Positions 1-12,815 are shown, counted from the stretch's first letter. The stretch is DNA of 64,000 nucleotides from Basidiobolus meristosporus CBS 931.73 (GCA_002104905.1 MCFE01000084.1:114274-178273); one strand, 5' to 3'. A program made the numbers and translations. The notes: a model not told the origin generated them from the sequence alone.

Positions 1-757
1 TAGGCAAGTACCTGCATCAGTACCTGTGACATATGACCTAAGTCTGTGGTACCATTACAATCATATCAATACCATATAAGGTATCTCTATGTTGCACAGG
101 CTTTAAAATACTGATTGTTGACTATGTGGATATGCTGTGGCTTTAGGACCTTCTAGGACCTTCTTAGAATATTTTTAGCTCATAGTGATGTCATCAAGAG
201 TTCTACTTATGCCTGGTATCCTCCTGAACCCTGTCATTGGTGACCACTTGGCAGTTGGGAAAGGTACTTAAGGGAAGTTAATATCTCATCAATCAGTCAT
301 CCCTTCTATCAGCAACACATTCCACATATTGACTAGTAGATGATCACTGCACCTACCTTTGGCAGTTACACCTTGGACTTACCATTAAGGAGCATTTCAG
401 GGTAGTGCACAAGATGTGCAGAGGCCTTTGGAGTCACTTGAAGCACCTAGGAAGCTAGAGAAGCAGGAGCTTCTATCAGAGTGATATATTGATAGAGACA
501 CCAACAGTTTAGACCCAGAGGTTATTGCACCCATCAGACACCTCACACACCTTGAGTTGTGCAGCTTCTGTTGGGAGTACTGCTCCACTACCACTGTGCA
601 GGTGGTAGACTGGGGCTCACTTCCAACTCAGGGAGCTCCTCTTCTTGTCCCTTGCTTGTAGGTGGCCCTTGGTTATTTCTCTTAACTTCTAATATTTTAC
701 AATGGGACTTATGTGGGCAGTATCACCATGCTTTTCTGCTGTTAATCACTGTTCATT
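1..757. other. Gene-free flank, probably transposon debris
   Basis: No open frame here resembles a protein I recognise. The stretch lies immediately downstream, in element orientation, of the Gypsy protease relic, so it may be the eroded remainder of that element. I could not find LTR ends or a pol motif in it. Confidence 0.4.
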
Positions 758-2868
758 TTAAGCTTTGTACTTCAATTTTGGTGGTACCCATACTCTAGGA
801 ATTAAGATTCCTTCTAGATGGTTGGATACCTTTGTTGCAGTTATCATTCTTTCATTTGTCAAATATGCTGCTGGTATCTCTAATGAGATCACAGTCTCAC
901 CGGCAGATGCTATTTTCATCACATTTTGTGCTATGACTGGAGACTGTGATGGTTCTGCCTCTTCAATCCTTACACTGTTATTGCATGTCTTGGTTTCATA
1001 GGTGATATGAGTTAGTGGGATACTCTTGATATCCCACCTGAGTTCAGATGCACTGTAGAGTATGTCCATGTTATGTTGAATAAACCAACTCTGACCAATA
1101 AGTAAGTCATTGGTGGCAATGTGTAGTATCACAACACCTTGGTATAATCAGGTTACCTAGCTAGTTGGGGCAATTAAGCACCACACCCACACTTGTGTCT
1201 AATTGATCATTTACTATCCTTAGGCATATGGTGTTGTTGGGGACAATAGACTTGTTCCATTGTGCCATTGATCATAGTGCCAGAAAGTGCTGTATATTTT
1301 GTTATTAATTTGATATTTTAGGGTCATATGCATGTCAATTTTGATCCCAAATTGGCACTGTATGGCACCATCTGGCACTCTGTGGCATGATCCAGCACCA
1401 TCTGGCATGCTATGGCACTATTGGGCACTATGATCAGCTGGAATGATGGAACAAGTCTAATATCCAGCTTTGAATGTTTTACTGATAATTCTGACATTAT
1501 CAATATGTAGGATCTTGTGTCACTGAGGATAAGAATATCCTGATTCTCAATATGCACCTTTATTTATGTATTCTTGTTTGGGCTCTGTAGGACCATCTGG
1601 TTGACATGAAGGGTTGTGATCTCCATCAGTCCCTCTAACAGCTCTTTGACTAGGGCCAGGGCAAGTCCCAGCAAATTGGTTATTGAGAGGATCACCTTGG
1701 TTTGCTCCAGCACCTTAGTTATAGGGAGCAGGCCATGGGAGGGAGAACTGGTATTCTTTATTTGCTTTAATACCTCTTCACCTACTTTCACATTCTTTGT
1801 TTTAGCAGAACCTCTACTGCAGGTTTGATTGTGTCTTCTCTAGAAGCATTGTGTTGACACTTCTTCAGCACTACAACCATTCTAACAAGAGGGCTTAAAT
1901 TGGTTGAGTCCTATTAGCTTTCTGGTAAGGGATTCTGACTTTTGATGCCCTCTGCTCCTTTGCATCCAATATGGGGTCTTGTCCATATATTTTTCACATT
2001 TTTGGGCCCAGTAGCATACATACAAATAACACAGATACTGTTGTTTTGGGTGCTCCATCTGTTGGGTAAGAGCTTGTACCTGAGCCTTAAGCTCTATGAC
2101 AGCTTCCCAGAGCTATTACCTTCATTGTGGACTTCCTGTATATTAGTGATCAAGAGTTCTTGGACATTTTGTTGTAGTTCCTCATGCTCTCAGTCCAGAG
2201 GGGAGGGAATTTTGACATTTTTAGAGGGGAACCCTATTCTTTGATTACTTGTATCACTATGGGGTAGCTTTCATAGCATGATGACCTCTCTTACTTGTTT
2301 GACCAGCTCCTGCAATGTTTTACATCCCTGTTGCACTTTGGATGCCCTACATCTTATTTTGCTGATTAAGCCCATGAAACTTTATGCGCTGTTGTTTGGT
2401 AATTTCATCCCTTGGGAGACACCTAACTTGTTAGAGAAATTGTTTAGTGTAGGCTTTGTAGCTCTCACTGCTTTTCTTTTGTAAGGATAGTAAAAGGGCT
2501 TCATAGTGGTATCCTTTGGCATAGAGAAAGCACATCTTGTAGGCCTCTTTAATTGCATCTTGCAGCCTATAATGCCATTGCCATGCTGACCCTTCCATAT
2601 GATTTGCAAGCTCCCTTACTTTCTTATTGTTGTCCCCTCCTGCATAAGTTACAACCTTGTCAGACTTATCAAACCACTCAAGGTCTTTCTCCCTCTTCCC
2701 CTTGTATATATTTAGTTTGATTGCAGTAGTCTTTAACTCATTTGTGCTATTTCCACTGAGATGACACCAAGTGTGTGGGCTATTACTGACTGTACTTGGT
2801 TGTTGGGAGAACTTATAGGTCAAGTCAGTACCACTTAGTCCAGAATAGCTTCCAATAGAAGGTTGCAA
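758..2868 (-). mobile_element. Degenerate Ty3/Gypsy-type gag-protease relic
   Basis: Two minus-strand pieces lie in gag-to-protease order. The upstream piece (2431-2868) reads like a retrotransposon Gag capsid: a Trp-Phe segment, then LANHMEGSAWQWHYRL, then a run ending SYKAYTKQFL, which matches the usual W-x-x-x-L capsid pattern. The downstream piece (758-1132) carries DLLIGQSWFIQHNMDI, like the end of a retroviral-type aspartic protease fold (the ILG-x-D/N-F-L segment), followed by the typical linker towards reverse transcriptase. Frames between them are broken by many stops. I saw no reverse transcriptase, integrase or LTR. The call rests on motif resemblance alone; the copia elements elsewhere in the window are a different superfamily. 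Confidence 0.5.
1351..1430. repeat. Eight tandem 10-bp units, consensus NNTGGCAYNN
   Basis: Eight consecutive 10-bp units follow the pattern xxTGGCAyxx, with small variations such as TCCAGCACCA and TTGGGCACTA. The phase is kept exactly across 80 bp. It lies inside the Gypsy relic, between the Gag and protease pieces. Confidence 0.75.
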
Positions 2869-3005
2869 GAAAACAATGATCTATGCTTACTACTTCAAAA
2901 TCAGTCTCCTTTTACAACTTTACTCAACAGATTTATATATCTCCCTGAAAGGGGCTTAGGTGATAGATAATGTGTTAGAAAATAGGGGTGTGAGCAACTT
3001 CTTGA

Positions 3006-3354
3006 TGTTGCTATATTCTGAGGAGTATTGAAAGTGATGTGGAGAACTATGGGATTTATGTTTTATTCACTTGTAGATACATTGATCAAAAGTATGGTAT
3101 TTATACTTTTGATAAAGTAGAGCAAACAAATGTGAAGAGTTTGTTAAAGAAGGTCTCAAGAATATGTGTGCAAGTTTTGGGGGGTTTTGGACAACTTTGA
3201 GAAAGATCATATTGGGGGTACCTGATAATTTCATGAAACTATTCCAAGTAAATCCATACAAGAAATTTGGTCAGGGCAGAATGCTAATCAAAGAATAAGA
3301 TCTATGTGACTAAGTTAGCGTGAATATTCAGGTGACAACTTAACAATTACAACA
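3006..3354 (-). repeat. Diverged copia-type LTR, 349 bp
   Basis: Starts TGTTG and ends TTACAACA. It is the same length (349 bp) as the LTRs at 45368 and 49702, and aligns with them along its length by eye, although diverged at the start. Its orientation matches the minus-strand element. Confidence 0.7.
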
Positions 3355-3369
3355 CTAACTAGGTAGGAG

Positions 3370-3811
3370 CAACAACAGGAGGGGGATGTGTAGGGGAATT
3401 ATAGGGAGGATACAGGGGAATTTGGGATAGGACTCTGAGCAAAACTCAAGGGTGAGGAGTGGGTACTACATCTAGTACTCACACAGCCATTGTTGCAGCT
3501 ACTGCAAAAGGAAAGGACACACATCAGACTGGTGCATAAAAAAGAGAGATAATCAGCAGAAAAAGTCTGAATATGGAAATGCTGCAACAACTGAAGATAG
3601 ACTATTCATATCTGTACTAAATATGCCTATAAACAAGGACTTCCAGATGTGGGATATTAATTCTGGAGCATTTTCACACTTTACACACAAAAAAGAGCTT
3701 TGTATCTAATATCAAGAAATTCCAATTAAGAAGGTTTTCATGGGTGACAATGGAACACTTGATGCAGTTGGAGAGATAGCTATCCAAGTAAACTTCAGAA
3801 GTAGTGAAGGA
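3370..3811 (+). pseudogene. Copia gag-pol fragment (zinc knuckle to protease)
   Basis: From about 3497 the plus strand encodes a zinc-knuckle segment (YCKRKGHTSDWC) followed by a diverged copy of the linker and aspartic-protease start found in the main element at 48.7-49.0 kb. The protease Asp-Ser-Gly is degraded to Asn-Ser-Gly and stops interrupt the frame. It is cut off abruptly by the next LTR at 3812. It reads on the plus strand although both flanking LTRs are in minus orientation, so the internal part is inverted relative to its LTRs. Confidence 0.65.
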
Positions 3812-4155
3812 TGTTGTAAGAGTCTTGGAGATGTTGGAACTTATTGGGAGAACAAGTAGCTTTTGTGGTTTTCACTTAATGATTTATTAAATGTAAAAGA
3901 AGTATTTATATTTTTACATGTTTTGGCAAATAAACACACAAAATGTATTGAGGAAGGTCCCAAGAACATGTGTGCAAAGTTTGGGGCTGGTTGAACAACC
4001 AAGAATGCTTCACCAAAATACCAGTTACCCAGGAAATGAAATATTTTGAAGTAAATCCAACAAAGAATTTGGTCAGAATTCTTCAAGATTTGTAGACCAT
4101 AACCTAAGCGACAAAGTTGAGTGAATATTTAGGTATGACTACAAAACTTACAACC
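3812..4155 (-). repeat. Diverged copia-type LTR
   Basis: Starts TGTTGTAAGAGTCTTGGAG, the same start as the LTR at 49702, and ends TTACAACC with the last base changed. It contains several small differences from the LTRs of the main element. No 5-bp target duplication is visible between this LTR and the one starting at 3006. Confidence 0.7.
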
Positions 4156-6732
4156 GTTGGGACATCCTTGGTTCAGTTAATTTCTCACCAATTCCATGAT
4201 TTATACCAGGAAATCCAGGAATACTTATTAGCACAGACATCTATGCCTAGTTTATGTTTGACACTACGGCAATTTTCTGATCACTTATGATATTTTCGAA
4301 TTATCATTATACTCCGTTTCCTAAGCATATAGTTGCAATCCTGCACCTAAACTCAACGATATTATGGACCAAGGATGGTACCGCATGAAAGCAATATTTC
4401 ACTAGACCTTGTTTTCGTTTCAAGCCTGGCTGAAATTCTTGCTGCAATGTAAACTGTACTGAATAATTTCTGGCCAAAACAAGCCTGCATTGACGTTGTA
4501 TTCCACTTGATGGGCAGATTTGCTGCTATGGGGATATTATTGAGTAGGTCTAATAGGAACGCTGCATATACCTAGGCCACCAGTTCTGGCCCTAGGCACA
4601 TTTCCAATTTCTTGCACAACCCCTCCAAATCGAGGTCAGCTTGAGAGAAGTTTGCGATTGATGAGAGAACTGCAGTATTTATCCGAATGCTTAATACTTG
4701 CAATCCAATCTCCCAAACATATCTTACGCATCTTGGCTGTTATCAAAGCGAGGAAAGATCCATCGAGGAAGCTAATATCTGCTGCGCAAGCCAATAGGCC
4801 CGGTTTCAACAGAGGGCATCCCATCCATCGGTCGACTCCCCAGGTGATGAAAGTGATTAGTAGCTAGTTAGTCAATTGCGATTTCTGTTCTATCCGGAAA
4901 GCAGTGCGCAACATTGTCCTCGCGATTCCAGCGAATCTTGGGCCAGGGCGGATATTCCATAATATTGACTGGAGCACAAACACTGGATTTCTGGAAGGGA
5001 AGCCAATAGGAAGGCTTCGTCGGCTCCGATTTCTTGGAACACTCTCGAAACCCCAACCAATTCAAGCTGCCATGATGGCTTGGAGATGGCCCTCAATTTT
5101 CACCCGGACGCCAACTGTCTTTGAATTCTTGGCATGGTGAAAGGCTGTCTCGAATAAATAATGATTGTCGTATGTATATGTAAAGTACCCCAGCGAAGCT
5201 GCTCAGGAACTATTTCCAACCATGAATAGTCCACCGCTAATGGACAAAGAATGGATCGACGGTAGGCGGCTTCAGTACCCCTTGTTCAGCCGAGTCAATA
5301 CATCAACCTACTCTTTGATTGGTCTGCGATTAATCAGCTATGGTGGTTTCATCACACAAGGATGTGTTAAACAGAATGCCGGGTATGTGAGTGTGGGCTG
5401 GCTATGGTGTATTGTATTGAAATTGTCAGCTCCTGACAATTCACGGCCTTCCCCAAGAGTTTCCATAGCTAAATTGATTCTTTGATAATCATGTGCAATC
5501 ACGAGCGTAAATTGTTGATTAGCCCACTATGCCGAAGCAACCGACAATGGTTCCTTAACGAGTGGCTGAACCTCGTCGTTCTCGCTAGACAATACATCAT
5601 TTTCTGGAGACGCCATGTATATTGACATAAGCATCATGGCACAGGAGTGGCAACATATGTGGTATTAATTAGATGGGCCACACAGCGTTATTCCAGCTTG
5701 AGAGAACGCGATAAGCATACATAATCAGGTGTCGATAAGATCCTCCCCCTTCTACTGCCCGCCTACTTAGTGTACCGTATCCGAGCTAATTCACCATGAT
5801 TTGGTTAAATGAGCCAACAAAACACAGTTGGTGCTACCAAGGAAATCTTGAGCGCCATCAATCCACTCATCGCCCTTCTATTCTTGGAATCATCCATATT
5901 ATCTTTCTGCACAATAACCTCGCCATCCAGTCGTAACTAATACTAATCTGACCCGAAATACGTAAATCGGATCCATTGGCCTGAGGATTCAAGGTATCAA
6001 GCAGTTCTTTGATGGACAGGCCATTCATGGCTGTACTTTGCTCAGCTCTAAGTCGCCCTTAATAGGTGATGTGATAGTCTAGTGCTCTCGGTCTTTTTCG
6101 GGAACGTAGCCGATTGAATGGACGTTTATCCTGTGTTACAAATGACTGCTTATGGGGACGATTGGTTGGTGCTTCTTGATTAATGGGTTTGGCTGCCGAA
6201 AAACAAAATACCCAGCAAATACATTGATCCGAACTGGCTACACCTGCAAGTGGTGCCAAATTCTTGCAGGTCCACGAATCCATGCCCGTCAGGCGCTCCG
6301 GATAGACAGTGAAAATAATCTACAAGTGGGCTTTGGAGGGCGATGTACTGTCAATACGTGTATATGTGTAAGCTCTTCTCTACAACGAAACAACGGAATG
6401 GCGGTTCTTTTCGGTCACTGAAAGCATGTGAAAAATGGGTATAAATTAACGGGTGTACTACATGTTCAGGCTATGAGTACCTGCCATGGAAATTGAGTAT
6501 CTGGCCAGGGATGAAATCATAAGTCGTGGAAAACATGGTCTCTTCCAAATGGACACTTTCATTGGACGGAAATTAGCGAAATGAGCAACTCCGGAGTTTT
6601 CGGCGGGCACTATGTAGAGTGATTCGTCGATCATTTCGGATTAGAGTTTGAAATCATAAAATACGAGCTCACCTACAAACGTACTGACACTTTAACTGTT
6701 TAACCCCAACTTCCTTTAATTCCTTTTTCGAG
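4156..6732. other. 2.6-kb stretch with no recognisable gene
   Basis: Only short open frames occur on either strand, and none shows a family motif I recognise. The stretch just before 6733 is the presumed promoter and 5' leader of the acyltransferase gene. Confidence 0.4.
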
Positions 6733-7687
6733 ATGAGCGAGGCCATTGCAGCAGATTCTCCCCATTCCTACTACCTCCAGATAGGAATCATACTACTAGT
6801 TTTATTTACCGCTTACCGAGTGTTCAATTTCTATGTCAAGGCCGCGATCGCACTGGTATGGGTGTTCGTCCTCTCTCTTTACGGGTGTTTTGCCGCCTTC
6901 TTCTGCGCTGCTGTTGGAAGACGTGCTATGACTAACTGGCTTGTCGCCAGAGGCTTTGCTTATTGCGCCGCCCCTTGTGTTGGCATCACGTTTGAAGTGG
7001 AGGGTGAGGAATATCTTAATAAGGGCCCTGCAATTGTTATCTGTAATCATCAAGCCTCGATGGATGTGTTGATTATGGGACGTATCTTCCCCAAAGACTG
7101 TGTAGTGATGTCCAAGGAATCCTTGAAATATGTGCCTTTCCTTGGTAACTTTAGTAAGTGTCTGTTAACTTACCATCAATCATAGCAGCCTGTTTCTTAC
7201 CTGGTACTTTGACAGTGAGACTAGCAGCCGCCGTTTTTATTGATCGCAAGAACCACGAGAGCGCCCTTCGCACCACTCAGAACGCAGTCGAGTTTATCAA
7301 ACAGAACAAGCTCAGCCTTTGGATTTTCCCCGAAGGTACCCGCAGTCGCTTAGACAAATGTGATCTTTTGCCATTCAAAAAGGGGGCCTTCCATCTTGCT
7401 CTGCAGGCCAAGTACCCTATCATCCCAATCGTCATCGCCAACTACTCCGATGTCTACAATAGTCGTACCAAGAAATGGCCAGGTGGCTCTGTGAAGATCA
7501 AGGGTATGGCCATCCATTTCCATCATATGCATATAGTACATGCTCATTCATATTGCGATGTATAGTTTTGCCTCCTGTCTCCACTCAAGAATACACACCC
7601 GAGAGCGTTGGTGAGCTCGTAGATCATACCCGTGGTATCATGCTCGAGACTCTGAAGGAGATCTCCAAGGATTCCAAAACCGAGTAA
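6733..7687 (+). CDS. 1-acyl-sn-glycerol-3-phosphate acyltransferase (lysophosphatidate acyltransferase)
   Basis: Makes phosphatidic acid from lysophosphatidic acid and acyl-CoA, the second acylation of glycerolipid synthesis, on the ER membrane or lipid droplets. Three exons: 6733-7153, 7216-7503, 7566-7687, giving 276 residues. Both introns are 62 nt, with GTAAGT/CAG and GTATGG/TAG ends. The first acceptor was chosen because it restores the family spacing between the FLG and FIDR segments; the nearer AG at 7185 would add ten residues. An N-terminal hydrophobic region (about residues 15-65) is followed by the catalytic motif NHQASMD near residue 105 (NHx4D) and the substrate motif FPEGTRS near residue 177. 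The length fits fungal Slc1/AGPAT proteins. The family call is firm; the exact acyl preference is not visible. Confidence 0.92.
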
Positions 7688-8419
7688 ATCTCCCTCCGAG
7701 CATTCTCCACCAAAGGCACTTACTGGGATTTATCAGTGCCGAGTTAACTTATTTTTTCTTCATCAAACCTGAAATAACTATCTAATTCTACCACAACATG
7801 TCAGTATCCAAACCATGCGGGAAACCCATGCTTTACTCCTACGCCAGCATTGACCATTTACACACCAGTGACTTGATCGACGGCGGTGGAGATCGGAGGG
7901 CTCCCTCGGTTTGGCTCCATTTCCACACAACCAAACCCTGGCCGAGGCCATTCCGAATAGATGAATAGATAGTTACCAAAGGGATTTCCGAATTAAAGAT
8001 TTCTATTCAAGCATAGGCCAATGCTGTTTGAGTCTGGTGGGTTAGGGAAAATTTTCGTCCTTCACATGTGATTGACGATTCTGGCTGCGATCGGTGTCTA
8101 GACTCCGTCCCTTGACGGAGATCACTTTACTTGGTCGATTCGCATGGCGAATTGATTGAAGTTACCGCTAGGTTCTCGTGGGATATAATACTATTTATTT
8201 ACAAGCTCGTATAGATGCCAGCGTGATGGGTGGGTTGATGTTCACACACAGTAAGAATACGTCTTGGCTGATATTTGAACTCAACTCCCAGGTATCACCG
8301 TGGATTTGGGAATATGCAGGATTATGTGCTGATTAAACGCAAGTCTATCTATCTATCAGTGAGATCAGGTAACGGGAGCAAGTGTGAAATATACAGCAAT
8401 GTGGTTCTTGAGGGGCTAG
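7688..8419. other. Convergent intergenic region
   Basis: Lies between the 3' ends of the acyltransferase gene (plus) and the LRR gene (minus). It should hold both 3' untranslated regions. I see no open frame of interest. Confidence 0.5.
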
Positions 8420-10285
8420 CTACCAATCCGGGATAATCGGAAGATCAACTGTATGTTTGGTCTGCCATATAGATGAGGTTTTCCTTGGTTTCATCTGGTT
8501 GAGTCGTCGAGTGAGCAGCGACGGATATGCTTTAACCACTGGCTTGGATGATGAATCCTGACAAGGGATCTCACCGTTCTCGATGGGGTCCATTTGGTCG
8601 GGATACTCATCGGACTCTGTGCAGGATTTTCTTGCCTCCAGCATGCATGTTGATGAGCAGAAACGAACACTCCTTGGGACGCGGGGGTGGCCCAGGTAGT
8701 TCTTGATTTCAACACAACCCACCCACTCACGGACATATGGGTTCAAGCAATGGTGGCATGGTCGTGATCCACCTTCGAGGTAGTGTAGGAGAGTGGCCGG
8801 GAGATGTTGTCGAGGAATGGGAACAGCATTCTTGAGGACCTGACGAGCAGCCAATTCTCGAAGTGAAGGTAGAAGAAACGATGGCCCAGATGAGGTGCCC
8901 AGAAACTGGCTTGGGCCGTTTGTTGTAGCAGTATTACTGCTGGTGCAGTCCTTCTTAGCGAATTGGTGTGATTCAAGCCGTGACGTTAATGTGTTATCGT
9001 CTCTAATGGGTGGATCGGGCCTGCGAGATCCAGAGGTGAATGGATTGCCAGTAAGCAAAACTGTTGTTTTTCGCATGAACAGTGCGATATCACCGGGGAT
9101 AACGCAAAGGCTGTTATCTGTCAAGTCCAAGGTCTCCAAACTACCTAGATCAGTGATCTCTATAGGCAAATCTAACAGCGAATTGCGAGAAAGGTCAAAT
9201 GAGCGGAGGAATCGACACCGACCAATAGAGCGAGGTAGGGTGAGCAATCGATTCTCACTAACGGCAAGCCTCACTAACTTCGATTGGGAATGTCCAATAT
9301 CTAACGGTAGGCTGACCAGGCGATTCTGCGTTAGATCCAGGTCTCGAAGATTGATAAGCTTTGAGAGGCATCTTTCAGGGAACGTTTCCAGCAAATTCCC
9401 GCCAAATATTGAGCCCAACTGAAGAGTCTCCAACTGTGTCATTTCTCCTAATGTATCTGGAAGCTCGGCAATCCGATTACCATAGAGTCGAAGAACTCTC
9501 AGCTGGGTGAGAGAGCTGGGAAGTTGTTTGGAGAAACCGGTGGATATGATATTGTTCGATAGATCCAACACCTTTAGATTTGTGAAGTGATGCAGCTCCT
9601 CGGGAAATGTGTCGAAGCGATTATGGCTTAAATTCAGAACCTCAACCTTATCTGCTATGCCAATAATACTACTCGGGATTCGTGAAAGGTGATTATGCGA
9701 CAAATCCAACTCGACAACATCGAAAGCACTCGAGTAACGATTGCAATTACTCACAGTACCAGTTGCTTGAGCCATGGCCTCGACTAACAAGCGTTCATGA
9801 ATACACGCCTCCATGGAGGCGTTTGATAGGCGCCTTCTTCTCAAACATATAGAAGTTTTGGCAGGCCTGCTGCTTTGAAGTGTGCTGGAATTAGCTCGAT
9901 TAGCAGTGTCTCCGCATACAAAAAGGGGTGCATTTTGCGTGGATTCGGCACGAACTACTCCCTGGCAAGTATTCACCAGCTGCCTGGAATGTCTATGTTT
10001 GAAATCCCAAACTACATTGCAAGATTCGATATCTGGTAGATCAGCACTTGTATTGCTCCACAAGCATTCCAGAGCGTGTGGTGGATTTTTTTGAGAGAGG
10101 GCTCTAGAAACGTTTTTGCTGTGGTATTTGGCAGATACTCGAAGATTTTTTGGCCCGACTTGTCTTCTTTCTGAAATACCCAGATTCATTACTGAGTCGC
10201 TAAACTCTGGGAAGGTTGCGATGAGAGGGACTGAAAGGTGTTGTATGGATGAAGCGTAGGCTTCGGTGGTCCAAGACAGTTGCAT
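8420..10285 (-). CDS. Leucine-rich-repeat protein with C-terminal Cys-rich domain
   Basis: A single 621-residue frame starting at the first true ATG (10285); upstream in-frame codons contain no ATG before a stop. The first ~180 residues are low in recognisable structure. They are followed by about nine leucine-rich repeats of the LxxLxLSxNxLxxLP type (roughly residues 185-410), such as VVELDLSHNHLSRIP and LRDLDLTQNRLVSLP. After a disordered stretch comes a cysteine-rich segment with CHHC, a later lone Cys, and CSSTC. LRR proteins ending in this kind of Cys pattern (LRRC58-like and fungal relatives) are known, and this arrangement fits them. The likely role is protein binding; no enzyme domain is present. 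No intron was needed. Confidence 0.8.
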   Translation of the reverse strand: MQLSWTTEAYASSIQHLSVPLIATFPEFSDSVMNLGISERRQVGPKNLRVSAKYHSKNVSRALSQKNPPHALECLWSNTSADLPDIESCNVVWDFKHRHSRQLVNTCQGVVRAESTQNAPLFVCGDTANRANSSTLQSSRPAKTSICLRRRRLSNASMEACIHERLLVEAMAQATGTVSNCNRYSSAFDVVELDLSHNHLSRIPSSIIGIADKVEVLNLSHNRFDTFPEELHHFTNLKVLDLSNNIISTGFSKQLPSSLTQLRVLRLYGNRIAELPDTLGEMTQLETLQLGSIFGGNLLETFPERCLSKLINLRDLDLTQNRLVSLPLDIGHSQSKLVRLAVSENRLLTLPRSIGRCRFLRSFDLSRNSLLDLPIEITDLGSLETLDLTDNSLCVIPGDIALFMRKTTVLLTGNPFTSGSRRPDPPIRDDNTLTSRLESHQFAKKDCTSSNTATTNGPSQFLGTSSGPSFLLPSLRELAARQVLKNAVPIPRQHLPATLLHYLEGGSRPCHHCLNPYVREWVGCVEIKNYLGHPRVPRSVRFCSSTCMLEARKSCTESDEYPDQMDPIENGEIPCQDSSSKPVVKAYPSLLTRRLNQMKPRKTSSIWQTKHTVDLPIIPDW

Positions 10286-11763
10286 ATGATTATACAAGGT
10301 GGTCAACGAAAAGATATGCTATCTATAAGGTCGGGCTAGATGAAGATTAAAATGAGGAGGTCTAAAGTTATGTGATATGGTGCAGCTTGGAGCAGCGTAC
10401 GAAAGTGGACCAGGGATGAGATTATCTAGAAGTGTATTATTACAAGTGAGTGCACACATGGCAACCAGAACAACGCCAGTTAAATAGAAATAAAAATCGT
10501 ACCTCGGAAGCACATCTGTGGTACTCATCGGATACATCCGTAGAGGCGATTCTATGGAGATTGGAATACAGAACGACTCATGTATCCCAATATGTGGGTA
10601 ACTTAGTAACATTAGGTAGTGAATGATCAATCATCAATCGCTGGAATTCCTCAATATTGCCAATTCAAACGACCGTCCCAGGCCACCCATTGGCTAGTGT
10701 GACTTCTTCACACACATTCCAGGAGATGTAGTGTTTTGTCTGTTTCAGCCTGTAGGTTGAGCGATTCTCACATCAAATTGCATCAAGTTAGATCTGATTA
10801 CTCTGTTGCTCCATACAACCATCACTCGCCTAATTTGGCAACCTGGAACCATCTGATACGGGCATGGTATTGTCCAGAACTAAAATGCCCTGATTGCTGT
10901 GAGGTACAGACCTGGTTTGGTTGCAGTGATTTGTCAGAATTTTCTGGGGAAGTCTGAATGTGTAATTATGACTAAAAGTTGATTCCATGCTTGCTAAATC
11001 CCTTCAATCAGATAACTGTACGTGCATCAGATACCCCCAAACCATTACCAGAATCCTCTATTTCCCGCGCCATTGATTATATATAGCGCTGGTTTAATAT
11101 AAAAGTACTGCCACATGGGAAATCGAACATCCTCTGCATGTTGAGCTTTGGCTCTGGCCAATGTAGGGATTCCGATGGGAAATCGAGGCTACCGATGGAC
11201 TCAACCATCAGCTGATTTTCAGTGTCCTTGGCCATAGTGGTTTCTCAGGAGAACCTCATTTGCTAAAACCTGGGACCAGTTGAAAACCATCAGGGAGTGA
11301 AGGATCTCAAGAAGGTAGTGCTGACTACTGTTTGGTGGGTGTTCTCCACACATGTGTCCTGGAGCTTGGCTATTGGATTTGGGATCGCCAAATCTGGTCT
11401 AATCCATAATGAAAAGCTCCTATTGTTGCTTAAACTTTCAATGTGATGGGTAGCTGGTTTCAGAGATCCGAAGCCTTGACATATTCTTTGACTTCGTTGA
11501 TTGGCCAGTACTTTGAAGATTCCTACTCAAATTTTACTGGCCATCTTTATTACCATGATTATGGTGATGTGGTTGTTCATAGTAATGAAAGCTGGATAAG
11601 AAGCAGTTGCAGAGACACTTCCTAAATTAGATGGATTTATCCGACATGAAGCCTAAGCTCTGGACTGTAATACCAAATTTATAAGTGCTGGAAGCTGATT
11701 CTTGAGCGGCTGGAAGAGGTTAGAACAGGGAGCTTTAAAGATTCTTATATTTCTGAGCATTCT

Positions 11764-11814
<51 letters not shown>

Positions 11815-12815
11815 ATTAATTGGTCTTTAGTTGTGGCCTAACTGATTTGTGTTTCCAGGGATTAAATCCATACTAGCAACCTTTGGAATGGCGACAATTG
11901 GGCTATCTCCAGATTCAGACGTGTGACTGCTACTTCTCTACTTGTTCATCAGTAGTCAGGCTGTAATGACCTAGAGTCAAGCAAAGGTAAGTGTATTGAC
12001 TGGTTGTAACGCTAATTTACACTGGCATCATTGAGGGTATCCGCTCCCGTAAGACATTGGTACAGAAACCAAAGGTGACATTATATTGAAACCCCTATCC
12101 TGACGCTGGGCTCGCAAAGGTGTGCTGTTTACTTTCCAACACGTGTTTTGACGACTCGGCCTGCTTGGAAATTCTCACCATCTTCAGCATTAAGCGCCTG
12201 GAAAATGAAGAAATCGGCCATTTACTTGCCCACTGTATCGTGATGTGCTCAGTCCTAGTATTTAGGATTATATTTCGATTGTGCCTTGCCAGCATTGATG
12301 TGTAAAATTTTGATTATTCAGATATCGTACTTTAGATGGTCGAAATACCATTTCGGATGCGAGAATCACATCTTATCTCTGGGATTGCATCTCTGAGCTC
12401 TGTATAAATATGTCACCATAGTAAACCAAAGGGAGGTTCTCACGTAATCTTCGTTTCATTTACGTATTCAGAAATCTTATCAATTATGCAAATCGATAGG
12501 AAGCTTGAGTCAAGGTCAAGCGGGAAACCTAGTATAAACCATGAATTTTTAGTAAACCAGGTTTGTACCTTTCAAGACTAAGCCACTTGCGACACGCATC
12601 TAGAGTTGGGAAGTTTTTGCTTAGTACTCTTCTACCCTTCTACCCTTTTACCCTGTTTTTACTGCTTCCTCCTTGTTGGCAAGCGTTGTTTCTGAAAGAA
12701 CTGGGCGAAGCTCTGACACTAAACGTCGGTTGATATATTTGTTGGTCATTCGCTTTTATATACCCTTGAGAGTGGGCCCAATTCGTGTATTTTACCTTGG
12801 AAGAACTGCCGACGG
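10286..12815. other. Intergenic region with a GA microsatellite
   Basis: No confident gene. A minus-strand frame from ATG 10528 to 10319 could encode a ~69-residue protein with one hydrophobic helix (YFYLTGVVLVAMCAL), but it has no recognised family and could be chance. I also tested it as an upstream exon of the LRR gene and found no in-frame splice. The rest is AT-rich with short frames only. Confidence 0.35.
11767..11810. repeat. (GA)22 microsatellite
   Basis: Forty-four bases of uninterrupted GA dinucleotide in the gene-free stretch between the LRR and YCII genes. Confidence 0.95.
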
